A stretch of 23,599 nt of DNA from Rickettsiales bacterium (GCA_031273075.1 JAISSM010000046.1:1-23599), one strand, 5' to 3'. Shown: positions 6,571 to 13,790, counted from the stretch's first letter. The notes: generated by a model from the letters alone, not told the origin. Program-made: numbers and translations.

Positions 6571-8340
6571 ATGAACAACATCAGAAACTTTTCAATCATC
6601 GCCCACATAGATCACGGAAAGTCCACATTATCGGATCGCATTATAGAACTCTGCGGCGGGCTTGCCATTCGCGAGATGAAAGAACAAGTGCTCGACAGCA
6701 TGGATATAGAACGGGAGCGCGGCATTACCATAAAAGCCCAGACGGTTCGTCTTAAATACAAAGGTTATATTCTGAACCTTATGGACACCCCCGGTCACGT
6801 CGATTTCACGTACGAAGTGTCGCGCAGTTTGGCCGCGTGCGAGGGCGCCGTTCTTCTTGTCGACGCGACCCAAGGGGTTCAGGCGCAGACCCTTGCCAAC
6901 GCCTATTTGGCAATAGAAAACGATCTTGAGATTTTGCCCGTATTGAACAAAATAGATTTGCCCGCCGCCGACCTCAAAGCCGCGAAAGAACAGATCGCGG
7001 ACGTTATCGGGCTTGGCGCGGACAATGTTATTTCCGTATCCGGCAAGACCGGCGAGGGCGTATCAAAACTTCTTGACTTAATAATCGAAAAACTTCCATC
7101 GCCGAAGGGCGACGTCGGTGGCGCGGCGCGCGCCCTGTTGGTCGACTCGTGGTACGATTCCTATCTCGGCGTGGTCATTTTGGTTCGCGTCGTCGACGGC
7201 GTTCTCAAACGCGGGCAAGAGATAAAATTTATTAAGGCCGGCGCAAAGTACAATATCGACCGCATCGGATATTTCACGCCCAAGATGGAGGACGCCCTGG
7301 AATTATCCGCGGGCGAAATCGGGTTCATAATCACCGGAATGAAATCGATCAAAGATTGCCAAATCGGCGACACCATCGCCGATGCCGCCGCCTCCGACGT
7401 CGTTCAGCTTCCGGGTTTCAAGCCGTCCGTTCCGGTCGTGTTCTCGTCCTTTTTCCCGGTGGAGGCCCAGGATTATCCCGCGCTTAAAGACGGCGCCGAA
7501 AAGTTGGCGCTTAACGACGCGTCGTTCGTTTTCCAGACCGAAAAGTCGGCGGCCCTGGGGTTCGGTTTGCGGTGCGGGTTCCTTGGGCTTTTGCACATGG
7601 AGATTATAAACGAGCGTCTTCGGCGCGAATTCGGTTTGAATCTTATAAGCACGGTTCCCTCGGTGTTATACAAGTTGCATTTAAGAAACGGCGAGGTAAG
7701 GGACGTCGAAAATCCGGCGGACATGCCGGACCCGAGTCTTATCGATTTCATCGAAGAGCCGTGGGTCAGCGCGACAATCATGATGCCGGACAAATACATG
7801 GGCGGCATTATCGGGCTTTGCGTAGAGCGGCGCGGAATTCAAGAAAACATTTCCTATGTAGGGGATCGCGCGGTGGTGGTTTACAAACTGCCCCTTGCCG
7901 AGATAGTGTTCGATTTTTACGACCGCGTCAAAAGCCTGTCGCAGGGGTATGCGAGTTTTAATTACGAGTTGGCCGAATATCAAAGGTCCGATTTGGTGAA
8001 GGTTTCAATTTTGGTGAACGAGGGAAACGTAGAGCCGCTGTCGTTCATGTGTCATCGCGCGTCGGCGGAATCGCGCGGCCGAAAAATTGTTGAGAAATTG
8101 AAAGACCTTATCCCGCGGCATCAATTCAAGATTCCGCTTCAGGCCGCGATCGGCGGAAAGATAATCGCGCGCGAGACGATCGCCGCGTTCCGCAAAGACG
8201 TTACGGCGAAGTGCTATGGCGGCGACATAACGCGCAAGCGCAAGCTGCTTGAAAAGCAGAAGGAAGGCAAAAAGCGCATGCGCACTTTCGGAAACGTCGA
8301 AATTCCGCAAACCGCGTTTATAAACGCATTGAAGGTATGA
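6571..8340 (+). CDS. lepA: Elongation factor 4 (LepA), ribosome-associated GTPase
   Basis: EF-4 is a translational GTPase that binds the ribosome and is linked to back-translocation and 30S maturation. The ATG at 6571 gives MNNIRNFSIIAHIDHGKST, matching the family N-terminus and a 589-aa product; the upstream in-frame TTG at 6523 is the promoter -35 region rather than coding. G-domain motifs are complete: AHIDHGKST (P-loop), RGITIKAQ (switch I), DTPGHVDF, NKIDLPAAD and the SGKTGEG motif. EF-G-like domains III and V and the LepA-specific C-terminal domain (RKRKLLEKQKEGKKRMR) follow. The stop overlaps the ribosome-binding site of the next gene, so the two are translationally coupled. Confidence 0.97.
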   Translation: MNNIRNFSIIAHIDHGKSTLSDRIIELCGGLAIREMKEQVLDSMDIERERGITIKAQTVRLKYKGYILNLMDTPGHVDFTYEVSRSLAACEGAVLLVDATQGVQAQTLANAYLAIENDLEILPVLNKIDLPAADLKAAKEQIADVIGLGADNVISVSGKTGEGVSKLLDLIIEKLPSPKGDVGGAARALLVDSWYDSYLGVVILVRVVDGVLKRGQEIKFIKAGAKYNIDRIGYFTPKMEDALELSAGEIGFIITGMKSIKDCQIGDTIADAAASDVVQLPGFKPSVPVVFSSFFPVEAQDYPALKDGAEKLALNDASFVFQTEKSAALGFGLRCGFLGLLHMEIINERLRREFGLNLISTVPSVLYKLHLRNGEVRDVENPADMPDPSLIDFIEEPWVSATIMMPDKYMGGIIGLCVERRGIQENISYVGDRAVVVYKLPLAEIVFDFYDRVKSLSQGYASFNYELAEYQRSDLVKVSILVNEGNVEPLSFMCHRASAESRGRKIVEKLKDLIPRHQFKIPLQAAIGGKIIARETIAAFRKDVTAKCYGGDITRKRKLLEKQKEGKKRMRTFGNVEIPQTAFINALKV

Positions 8341-8348
8341 GGTAAAAA

Positions 8349-9353
8349 ATGACACAGCAATTTTTCTTTTATCCGCATATTTTGGACAATCTTCAAATTC
8401 CTGAAAAAGGGTTCGACGTGTATCGGGACATGGGCGACAAGCGGCTTCGCCTCTATATCACCGCGCGCGGCGCCAAGACATTTTTCACGCGCAAGCGCGT
8501 CAAGGGAAAAGACGTTCGCATAATCCTCGGGAACTATCCGGGCATGTCCATAGACGATGCGCGCGTCGGTGTCGCCGGCGCCGTGCAGAAGATAGAGAAC
8601 CCCGCGACGCCGCAGAGAAAGCGGATTCGATTCGCCCGCGCGATCAAAATCTTCATGGCGGAAAAAATACACCGCGCGGAAAAATCAAAGCAAAAGCTGG
8701 AACGTTCCGTTCAAAATTTTTGGCGGCCCTTGTTTGAAAGGTATCTTAACGAAATAAAAGCGGACGAGCTTATCCAATTCAACGCGAAGATCGCGGCGGA
8801 GCACGGCAACGCCACGGCGAACCGCATGCGCGAAGTCATAAAGGCGCTTTACAATTTCGCGATGATCAAAAATTGGACGCATGACAATCCCGCGGCCTTG
8901 ATAGCGCCCGTTCCGGAAAACCGGCGCAAGAACAATCTTACCATCGCGGGCCTTAAAAAAATCCTTTGCCGCATAAGGCGCGAAAAGAATCCGATAATGA
9001 AAAACGCGTTTCTTATGCTGATTTTCGGATTCATGAAAAAGTCCGAGGTGTTCGCCATGAACTGGAACGATCTTGACATGCGGCATTATTATTACAAACA
9101 GATGCCCCTTACCGACAAGGCCGCGGTGCTTTTGCAAAATACGCCCCAGCATGGGCAGTGGGTTTTTCCGAACGGGCGCGACGGGCATATAGTCGATCCG
9201 CGCGTGAGTTGGAGCAACGTCGTCAAGTCGGCCGGGCTTCGCGACGTGCAGATGAACGATTGCACAAAATTGTTGCGCCGGGAATTGAAATGGTCGAATC
9301 AGCCGGAGACGCTTCGCCAAAATATGAACGCCGTGCTCGATAAGCTGGACTAG
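8349..9353 (+). CDS. Degenerate tyrosine-recombinase-like protein coupled to lepA
   Basis: A 334-aa protein with an N-terminal arm-type DNA-binding domain of phage-like integrases (LRLYITARGAKTFFTRKRV, then IILGNYPGMSIDDAR, about residues 30-80), a SAM-like core-binding domain (about 95-190) and a C-terminal region resembling the catalytic domain. The catalytic residues seem lost: the box I Arg position reads FMKKSE, the His-x-x-Arg box reads MNDCTKLLRR, and the C-terminus (NAVLDKLD) has no nucleophilic Tyr. It is therefore unlikely to recombine DNA and may be a domesticated DNA-binding protein. The ribosome-binding site GAGG overlaps the lepA stop, 8 bp before this ATG. No att sites, phage genes or flanking repeats were seen. 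The fold assignment is by pattern, the loss of activity inferred. Confidence 0.75.
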   Translation: MTQQFFFYPHILDNLQIPEKGFDVYRDMGDKRLRLYITARGAKTFFTRKRVKGKDVRIILGNYPGMSIDDARVGVAGAVQKIENPATPQRKRIRFARAIKIFMAEKIHRAEKSKQKLERSVQNFWRPLFERYLNEIKADELIQFNAKIAAEHGNATANRMREVIKALYNFAMIKNWTHDNPAALIAPVPENRRKNNLTIAGLKKILCRIRREKNPIMKNAFLMLIFGFMKKSEVFAMNWNDLDMRHYYYKQMPLTDKAAVLLQNTPQHGQWVFPNGRDGHIVDPRVSWSNVVKSAGLRDVQMNDCTKLLRRELKWSNQPETLRQNMNAVLDKLD

Positions 9354-9384
9354 GCACCAGGCGTCGCCCCCCTTTCATTATTTC

Positions 9385-9413
9385 TTGCAAAATCGAATCG
9401 CGGAGTGTATAAT
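9385..9413 (+). promoter_or_regulatory. Promoter of free-standing RNA copy C
   Basis: TTGCAA (9385-9390), 17-bp spacer, perfect TATAAT (9408-9413). The start is expected near 9420, exactly where GAATCCACAGGG, the conserved 5' end of the element, begins. This is among the best sigma70-like promoters in the window. Confidence 0.7.
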
Positions 9414-9496
9414 CGGGGCGAATCCACAGGGATGTGGCTTCGGGACCTTAAACAGTCCGTATAAGAGCGGCGCGAGAAATTGCGCCGGATCCGTTT

Positions 9497-9569
9497 CGCA
9501 AAAAATGGCGGGGGTCTCGGATCCTTGGGGTCAAATCCCAAAGTCTTGGACCCCGGCGCCTTTTTTGTG
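9497..9569 (+). terminator. Central hairpin with U-tract inside RNA copy C (possibly bidirectional)
   Basis: GGCG plus GGGGTC pair with GACCCC and CGCC, followed by six T (9561-9566); A-rich sequence on the 5' side makes the hairpin terminator-like on both strands. On the minus strand it could end the asparaginase transcript. Copies A and B have a shorter GC hairpin with U-rich tract at the equivalent place. Confidence 0.5.
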
Positions 9570-9678
9570 ATTCCCCAAATCGGTCGGGGAGCCGTTGGTT
9601 ATATATCGAAGACCAACGGGGTCATGGCTCTTATATGATTGTTTTTCTCCCCGACCGCCAATTTGCAGATTATATGGA

Positions 9679-10746
9679 TTATAATGAAATCGCGCGGGCG
9701 ATTTCTTTTTTGAATTTCTCGGAATTTATTTCGCCCTTGTAATTCGTCAGCATTTCGCGCTTGAAATTTTCATATTTCACGCCCTTGGCGATCAGGTATA
9801 ACATTTTCGCGGTAATGCTTTCAATGCTCATATCAAACGCGGGAATCGCGCCCAGTTTTGCCGCCTCTATTCCCGGCTCGTTTATGTCCATGGATGCGAG
9901 GCCGGTCGGAATCTGGGTCGTTACGACGATCGGAATTTTCTTTTCGCGGAGGTACGGGAGAGCGCTCAAAATTTCCCGGCTTACGTCCGCTGCGCCGGTC
10001 CCGCGGAAGACAAAGCCTTTTTTCCCCGAATCGGCCAATATTTTCAGATCGTTTCCGTCTATGCCGGAAAAGTCGTTCAAGGACGTGACGATGTGTTCGG
10101 GAAACTTGTCGAACACGCGCGCCGTTCCGTCGCCTGAAAATCTTTTGTTGTTATCGTTCAAAACTTTTTTATTAAACAGCACTTCCGAACGCGCCCCCAA
10201 TTCGGCGACGGCGGAAGCCTGGAACGAAGAAAACGCAGCATAGCTGTTGTCGCTGATTTTTTTCGCGCGCGTTCCGCACGCGACCGCCGAGCCCACGACC
10301 ACGAACACGCCTTTCATGTTTTTGTGGTTATCGCGGGCAAGCTTTATCATATTTTCGAAATTTTGATTCGCATCCGCGCCTTCAAGTCCGAACGGAACCT
10401 GCGATCCGGTGATGTATACCGGCTTTTGAAAATACTCCAGCCCGAACGACAACGCGGCCGCCGTCTGCCCCATCGTGTTCGTTCCGTGCGTGATGCAGAA
10501 AGCGTCGTAATCGTCGTGCTTTTCGGCCAACAGGCCGAGAATTTCGTTCCAATGCCGGGGCGTCATAAACGTACTGTCGATATTGAACATGTTGCGGACG
10601 TCGAAAGCAACTTTTTTGTTCTTTGGATAAGAGCGGACGTGTTCCAAAAATCCTTGGTTCGCAGTGTCGCCGCAAGATACGTGGATTCCCGTGGCGTCTT
10701 CTTCCTGGGAAATCGTACCACCGGTCGTAATGATCAATATTTTCAT
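9679..10746 (-). CDS. L-asparaginase family protein (AnsA/AnsB type)
   Basis: 355 aa; hydrolysis of asparagine to aspartate and ammonia in this family. The ATG at 10746 has an AAGG ribosome-binding site and yields MKILIITTGGTI, the expected N-terminus with the nucleophile Thr in TGGTI. The open frame upstream to 10908 passes through the tRNA gene and is rejected. There is no signal peptide, so it is cytoplasmic. The second motif reads HGTNTM instead of the usual HGTDTM, an Asp-to-Asn change at a residue of the catalytic triad (Asp90 of E. coli AnsB); the Lys region (RAKKIS) is kept. Activity may therefore be altered. The gene follows tRNA-Leu by 124 bp, and its 3' end overlaps the terminator of RNA copy C on the opposite strand. 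Confidence 0.85.
   Translation of the reverse strand: MKILIITTGGTISQEEDATGIHVSCGDTANQGFLEHVRSYPKNKKVAFDVRNMFNIDSTFMTPRHWNEILGLLAEKHDDYDAFCITHGTNTMGQTAAALSFGLEYFQKPVYITGSQVPFGLEGADANQNFENMIKLARDNHKNMKGVFVVVGSAVACGTRAKKISDNSYAAFSSFQASAVAELGARSEVLFNKKVLNDNNKRFSGDGTARVFDKFPEHIVTSLNDFSGIDGNDLKILADSGKKGFVFRGTGAADVSREILSALPYLREKKIPIVVTTQIPTGLASMDINEPGIEAAKLGAIPAFDMSIESITAKMLYLIAKGVKYENFKREMLTNYKGEINSEKFKKEIARAISL
9686..9711 (+). terminator. Intrinsic terminator downstream of RNA copy C, inside the 3' end of the asparaginase gene
   Basis: A perfect 8-bp stem GAAATCGC/GCGATTTC with a GCGG loop followed by six T on the plus strand. It lies inside the antisense coding sequence of the asparaginase C-terminus, so its retention on both readings is notable. 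It gives the plus-strand RNA a defined 3' end. Confidence 0.65.
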
Positions 10747-10765
10747 AAAAGTACCTTTTTTATAA

Positions 10766-10868
10766 CTAAATGGCCCGCCTTTGCTTCGCTGCGGCGCGGC
10801 ACTCGGATTTTCTAAATGGCAATCCGTCTTCGCTTCGCTACGCCGAGATTCAGCCATTAAGAAAATCC
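10766..10868. repeat. Tandem imperfect GCGAAGC repeat with inverted partner, between tRNA-Leu and asparaginase gene
   Basis: Two similar units on the plus strand, 10766-10796 and 10812-10845, both beginning CTAAATGGC and containing GCTTCGCT. On the minus strand, GGATTTTC near 10861-10868 pairs with GAAAATCC near 10806-10813, and AATGGC with GCCATT, so the second unit forms a long hairpin in the leader between the tRNA and the asparaginase gene. It resembles short dispersed palindromic repeats; no other copy is in this window. Confidence 0.5.
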
Positions 10869-10870
10869 GG

Positions 10871-10957
10871 TGGTGGCCTTGGCCGGATTTGAACCGGCAC
10901 GGATGCAATATCCAAAGGATTTTAAGTCCTCAGCGTCTACCATTCCGCCACAAGGCC
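10871..10957 (-). tRNA. tRNA-Leu (anticodon UAA)
   Basis: 87 nt on the minus strand including encoded CCA. The acceptor stem GGCCTTG/CAAGGCC has seven pairs with discriminator A. The anticodon loop CTTAAAA gives UAA, closed by GAGGA/TCCTT. A long class II variable arm (GGATATTGCATCC) and the T arm GCCGG-TTCAAAT-CCGGC are present. All parts fit tRNA-Leu. It is driven by a strong promoter 18 bp upstream and may be co-transcribed with the asparaginase gene. Confidence 0.96.
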
Positions 10958-10975
10958 CTAATCGCAGCGTCCTGT

Positions 10976-11003
10976 ATTATATTTGATTTTTCGGGATTTG
11001 CAA
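10976..11003 (-). promoter_or_regulatory. Promoter of tRNA-Leu
   Basis: On the minus strand, TTGCAA (10998-11003), 16-bp spacer, TATAAT (10976-10981). It ends 18 bp upstream of the mature tRNA 5' end. The boxes interleave with the divergent promoter of the GNAT gene. Confidence 0.65.
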
Positions 11004-11011
11004 ACTAAAAT
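10983..11011 (+). promoter_or_regulatory. Putative promoter of the GNAT gene
   Basis: TTGATT (10983-10988), 17-bp spacer, TAAAAT (11006-11011). It occupies nearly the same bases as the opposite-strand tRNA-Leu promoter, so RNA polymerase could hold only one at a time. Confidence 0.4.
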
Positions 11012-11034
11012 GCCGTGAAGGAGCAATGTGTATT

Positions 11035-11499
11035 ATGAGTAAATTCAAGGTGGAGGTGGCGTCGGCGATGTCCGATGAAGTTTATGCGGCCGTGTGTCGG
11101 CTTATCCCTCAGCTCAGCAGGGCGGGCGGATCCAATTCGTGGAATCTGGCGACAAAGGAAAAGATGTCCGCGGTCGTGGAATCAAGTTGCGCGCGGCTTT
11201 TGCTTGCGCGCGACGACTTTGGGGCGATATGCGGAATTTTGACCCTGTTCGTACTTCCGCTGACCATCGGCATTCATGCGATGATCGAGGATTTGGTTGT
11301 GGACGAATCGGTCCGCGGTCGCGGCGTCGGGCGCCTGTTGATGCAAGAGGCGATTCGCATGGCGAAGGAATCCGGCGCGGAGACCGTCAATCTTACATCG
11401 CATCCGTCGCGCCTTGCCGCGGCGCATCTTTACAAATCCCTCGGGTTCAAACAGCGGGAAACGATCGTATATAAATACGACTGCCGCCGTACGGATTAG
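11035..11499 (+). CDS. GNAT-family N-acetyltransferase, substrate unknown
   Basis: About 154 aa. The acetyl-CoA binding motif A is clear: IEDLVVDESVRGRGVGRLLM, with the R-x-x-G-x-G pyrophosphate loop as RGRGVG, followed by a helix (EAIRMAKESG) and motif B around LAAAHLYKSLGF. The start is uncertain: the GAAGGAG ribosome-binding site (11017-11023) is 11 nt from the ATG at 11035 and only 2 nt from an ATG at 11026; the first was preferred for spacing. It is transcribed away from tRNA-Leu and converges on tolA with a 6-bp gap and no visible terminator. The substrate cannot be read from the sequence. Confidence 0.82.
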   Translation: MSKFKVEVASAMSDEVYAAVCRLIPQLSRAGGSNSWNLATKEKMSAVVESSCARLLLARDDFGAICGILTLFVLPLTIGIHAMIEDLVVDESVRGRGVGRLLMQEAIRMAKESGAETVNLTSHPSRLAAAHLYKSLGFKQRETIVYKYDCRRTD

Positions 11500-11505
11500 A
11501 AAAGT

Positions 11506-12135
11506 TTATTCCACAATTTTAGCCGTTGGAAAAAACGTCAATTGGACCGATTTCCATTCCTCGTATTCCGCGCGCGGAAGCATCGCAAACGGCTGGCACG
11601 CGTCTATCGCCGATTTTATGGTTTCAAGGACATACGCGAACGCGAAATCCGTATCCGCCCTCGCCGCCTGTTCGAACCAATAACTATGCACCTTCCCGTT
11701 CGGGAACAATTTCAGATGCGCCACCGCCCTTATGTCCCTTAAGTCCGGCCTGGTTTGGTCGATTTGCCAGCATCTTGTCATCGCGATCCTGAACGCGTCT
11801 ATTACGGACACAGTCATCGTTCTGTCCAGGCGCGCCGTTTCCCGGTTGACCCTTATCGTTTGCATCACCGGCTCTTCCGGTTTTGCCGTATCCGCGACGG
11901 TCGGGTTTTTCGCCTCCGTTTGTTTTTTCGCCGCATCGGCGTCGTTTATATTTTTAAGCGCCGTTTCAAGTCCGGTTATTTTCACGTTCTTAAGGTCTAT
12001 GTGCAGAATTTTTATTCTGTTCGGCGCGATTTCGTTCGGCATCGGCGCGGCAAGCGAAAGCGCGACGGCGACCAATACGGCTATCGCGTGCAAGAACGCC
12101 GACATCAGAAGATTTTCCAGATTTTTATTTATCAT
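11506..12135 (-). CDS. tolA: TolA-like protein, short form
   Basis: 209 aa. The N-terminal transmembrane helix (LMSAFLHAIAVLVAVALSLAA) spans the inner membrane; a short Lys/Ala/Glu-containing periplasmic stretch follows (about 60-95), then a C-terminal TolA/TonB-like domain (VIDAFRIAMTRCWQ to the end, about 110-209). The fit to TolA rests on position directly after tolQ and tolR (11-bp overlap with tolR), topology, and the C-terminal pattern of a helix with CW followed by VAHLKLFPNGKV. E. coli TolA is about twice as long because of its helical stalk, largely missing here. It would transmit proton-motive force from TolQR to the outer membrane. No tolB or pal follows. Confidence 0.75.
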   Translation of the reverse strand: MINKNLENLLMSAFLHAIAVLVAVALSLAAPMPNEIAPNRIKILHIDLKNVKITGLETALKNINDADAAKKQTEAKNPTVADTAKPEEPVMQTIRVNRETARLDRTMTVSVIDAFRIAMTRCWQIDQTRPDLRDIRAVAHLKLFPNGKVHSYWFEQAARADTDFAFAYVLETIKSAIDACQPFAMLPRAEYEEWKSVQLTFFPTAKIVE

Positions 12136-12538
12136 TCGCCGCGCCCGCGCGGGTCTGCAATGACACGCTTTCGAATCCGGCGTCGCGAAGGCCGCCCATC
12201 GCGCGCATGACCGCGCCGTAGTTCGCGCCCGTATCTCCCGCGATCATAACCGACAGTTTCGGATTTTCGGCCCGCATTGCCGCAAGTTTCCGTATGATTT
12301 TATCCAGCGCCATTTTGTTTTCCGATAAAAAGTAATTGCCCCGTTTGTCTACCGACAAAACCACCGCGTGATCCGGCGACGACGCGACGCCGAATCCGGC
12401 CGGCGGAAGATCAAGGTCTATGCCGCCCGTCATTATCGGCGCGGTGACCATAAAGACCGCGAGCAATGTCGCCATGACGTCGATCATCGGCGTAAGCTGC
12501 ATCGTTTCGGTCCTTCCGTTCCTGCGCTTTTTAATCAT
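12125..12538 (-). CDS. tolR: TolR/ExbD-family proton-channel subunit
   Basis: 137 aa, one N-terminal transmembrane helix with the conserved channel Asp in LTPMIDVMATLLAVFMV, then a periplasmic domain (DHAVVLSVDKRGNYFLSENKM and later GDTGANYGAVMRAMG). This is the standard TolR/ExbD layout and length. Together with TolQ it forms the proton-driven motor. The start codon overlaps the tolQ end by 8 bp and the stop overlaps the tolA start, so the three genes are translationally coupled. Confidence 0.9.
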   Translation of the reverse strand: MIKKRRNGRTETMQLTPMIDVMATLLAVFMVTAPIMTGGIDLDLPPAGFGVASSPDHAVVLSVDKRGNYFLSENKMALDKIIRKLAAMRAENPKLSVMIAGDTGANYGAVMRAMGGLRDAGFESVSLQTRAGAANDK

Positions 12539-12980
12539 GGTTCAGCCTGTTGTACAAGTCGTCCGATTTTTTGGAAAAATACTGATACGCGATCGCGGCG
12601 GGGATCGCGACCATAAGCCCCAGAACCGTCGTTCCCAATGCAGCCGCCAGGCCGGGCGCGATGACCGCAAGCGCCACCGATTTCGCCGCGCCTATGGATG
12701 CGAACGAGTTCATCACCCCCCAAACCGTTCCGAACAATCCTATGAACGGCGCGACCGTCGACGTCATAGACAAGAACCAAAGGTTTTTGTCGAACGGGCG
12801 GATGACATCGTCCGCGTCCTGCATATGGTTTATCCGCGTGTTTTTCGTCCTTGCCCAAAGGCGAAGTTTTTCGATTATCACATACCACGACATTATGCTT
12901 CCCATGACCAGAACGATCGACGATCCGGTGATCGCAAGGTCTCCGCCGGTAAAAAGATTCAAGAGCGTAAATTGATTCAT
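12531..12980 (-). CDS. tolQ: TolQ/ExbB-family proton-channel subunit, compact
   Basis: 149 aa with three hydrophobic helices: residues about 15-37 (ITGSSIVLVMGSIMSWYVI), about 72-98 (STVAPFIGLFGTVWGVMNSF, the family signature) and about 105-133. Shine-Dalgarno GGAGAT lies in the end of ybgC. Typical TolQ is about 225-235 aa; here the cytoplasmic loop between helices 1 and 2 is reduced to roughly 35 residues. The signature region and pairing with tolR support an active motor subunit, but the shortened loop is unusual. Confidence 0.88.
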   Translation of the reverse strand: MNQFTLLNLFTGGDLAITGSSIVLVMGSIMSWYVIIEKLRLWARTKNTRINHMQDADDVIRPFDKNLWFLSMTSTVAPFIGLFGTVWGVMNSFASIGAAKSVALAVIAPGLAAALGTTVLGLMVAIPAAIAYQYFSKKSDDLYNRLNHD

Positions 12981-12981
12981 T

Positions 12982-13353
12982 TTATATCTCCATATATTTA
13001 AGCCACGCGTCCGATATGCGCGTCGGCTTTAGGTTTTTATTCACATAAACGGCCGTTCCGTTCATTATAGCATGCCTCTCTTTGTCCTTCACAAAAATTT
13101 GTTCAAAATCGGCCGACGCCGCGCCTTTGCCCGTAAGCTTAGTCTCGACCGTCACAATGTCGCCGACGCGAAACGGTTTCAAGTATTTAAGCGATACTTT
13201 CCTTATGACCAATCCGCCGTCTTCGTCGCGGACGTTTTTGAACATGTCCATCCGCGCGCGCTCCGCGATCTCCAAGTACCGCGCGTGATATACTATTCCG
13301 CCCGCGTCGGTGTCGGCAAAGGCGATTTGAAATTTGAAAACGTGCGGCTTCAT
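12982..13353 (-). CDS. ybgC: Acyl-CoA thioesterase YbgC (tol-pal associated)
   Basis: 123-aa single hotdog-fold thioesterase. The N-terminal FADTDAGGIVYHARYLEIAERAR contains the 4-hydroxybenzoyl-CoA thioesterase-type motif with the catalytic Asp (D-T-D-A-G-G-I-V-Y-H). In Proteobacteria this gene heads the tol-pal cluster, and it does so here, directly before tolQ. Its ATG overlaps the grpE stop as ATGA, and its end carries the tolQ ribosome-binding site. Probable role: hydrolysis of acyl-CoA or acyl-ACP linked to phospholipid metabolism at the membrane. Confidence 0.92.
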   Translation of the reverse strand: MKPHVFKFQIAFADTDAGGIVYHARYLEIAERARMDMFKNVRDEDGGLVIRKVSLKYLKPFRVGDIVTVETKLTGKGAASADFEQIFVKDKERHAIMNGTAVYVNKNLKPTRISDAWLKYMEI

Positions 13354-13790
13354 TCCAAGGGGCCTTTCGAGACTACGACCATCGCGGCGCGGAGAACCCC
13401 GTCGCCGAACATGAATCCGGACTGCATTTCCCGCGTTATCGTATCTTTCGGCGCGTCGGACGATTCCGTCGAGACCGCGTTATGGAACATGGGATTCAGA
13501 ATTTTGCCCAACGTTTCGATTCTTACGATTCCGATTTTTGCGATCGCGTTTTCAGACGCCTTTTTAAGGGTTTGGATCCCTTCGTCTTCGGGCGACAATT
13601 CCGCCGCCTTGTCTATCGCGTCGACAAGCGGCAAAAACTGTTCGGCCACCAAAACCGCGCGGGCGCGGGCCGCGTTCTCCATGTCCGTCGCGCCGCGTTT
13701 CCTTAGGTTCTCGGCCTCCGCCGCCGCGCGAAGGTATTTATCTTTCATTTCCAGCAATTCGTCGTTTTTGTGTTTTTTATTTTCCGACAT
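13350..13790 (-). CDS. grpE: Nucleotide exchange factor GrpE
   Basis: 146 aa. GrpE releases ADP from DnaK. The N-terminal coiled coil includes DKYLRAAAEAENLRKR, and the C-terminal beta domain contains NPMFHNAVS and QSGFMFGDGVLRAAMVVVSK, both diagnostic. It is shorter than usual (about 170-200 aa) because the disordered N-terminus is nearly missing. A strong Shine-Dalgarno sequence (AAGGAGAT) lies within the end of tpiA, which it overlaps by 14 bp. In many Alphaproteobacteria grpE sits next to hrcA; here it is embedded between tpiA and ybgC instead. Confidence 0.95.
   Translation of the reverse strand: MSENKKHKNDELLEMKDKYLRAAAEAENLRKRGATDMENAARARAVLVAEQFLPLVDAIDKAAELSPEDEGIQTLKKASENAIAKIGIVRIETLGKILNPMFHNAVSTESSDAPKDTITREMQSGFMFGDGVLRAAMVVVSKGPLE

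Larger units (their letters stand above)
9420..9711 (+). ncRNA. Structured RNA element, copy C (free-standing, no downstream gene)
   Basis: About 290 nt on the plus strand between the recombinase-like gene and convergent asparaginase. It carries the conserved 5' module (CCACAGGGATGTGGCTTCGG), a much longer central GC-rich hairpin with a U6 tract (9497-9566), and the three-way junction closed by GGTCGGGGAG (9582-9591) with CTCCCCGACC (9647-9656). The first arm is a perfect 8 bp (CCGTTGGT/ACCAACGG), differing from copies A and B by paired substitutions. Unlike A and B, no terminator directly follows the junction; a strong one lies at 9686-9711. There is no sense-strand gene downstream, so this copy must act as an RNA, if at all. 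The short frame across its 5' half (to 9570) is not supported as a gene. An RNA ending at 9566 is also possible. Confidence 0.65.

Noticed and set aside
9385..9570. Short open frame over the 5' half of RNA copy C
   Set aside because: It begins in the promoter -35 box and lacks a ribosome-binding site; conserved residues are explained by the CCACA/TGTGG hairpin. A peptide starting further in is not excluded but unsupported.
8349..9711. Prophage or integrative element around the recombinase-like gene and tRNA-Leu
   Set aside because: No phage, plasmid or transfer genes, no duplicated tRNA end, and the recombinase lacks catalytic residues.
10747..10908. N-terminal extension of the asparaginase into the tRNA-Leu gene
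   Set aside because: Family alignment starts at the MKILIITTGGTI methionine, which has its own ribosome-binding site.
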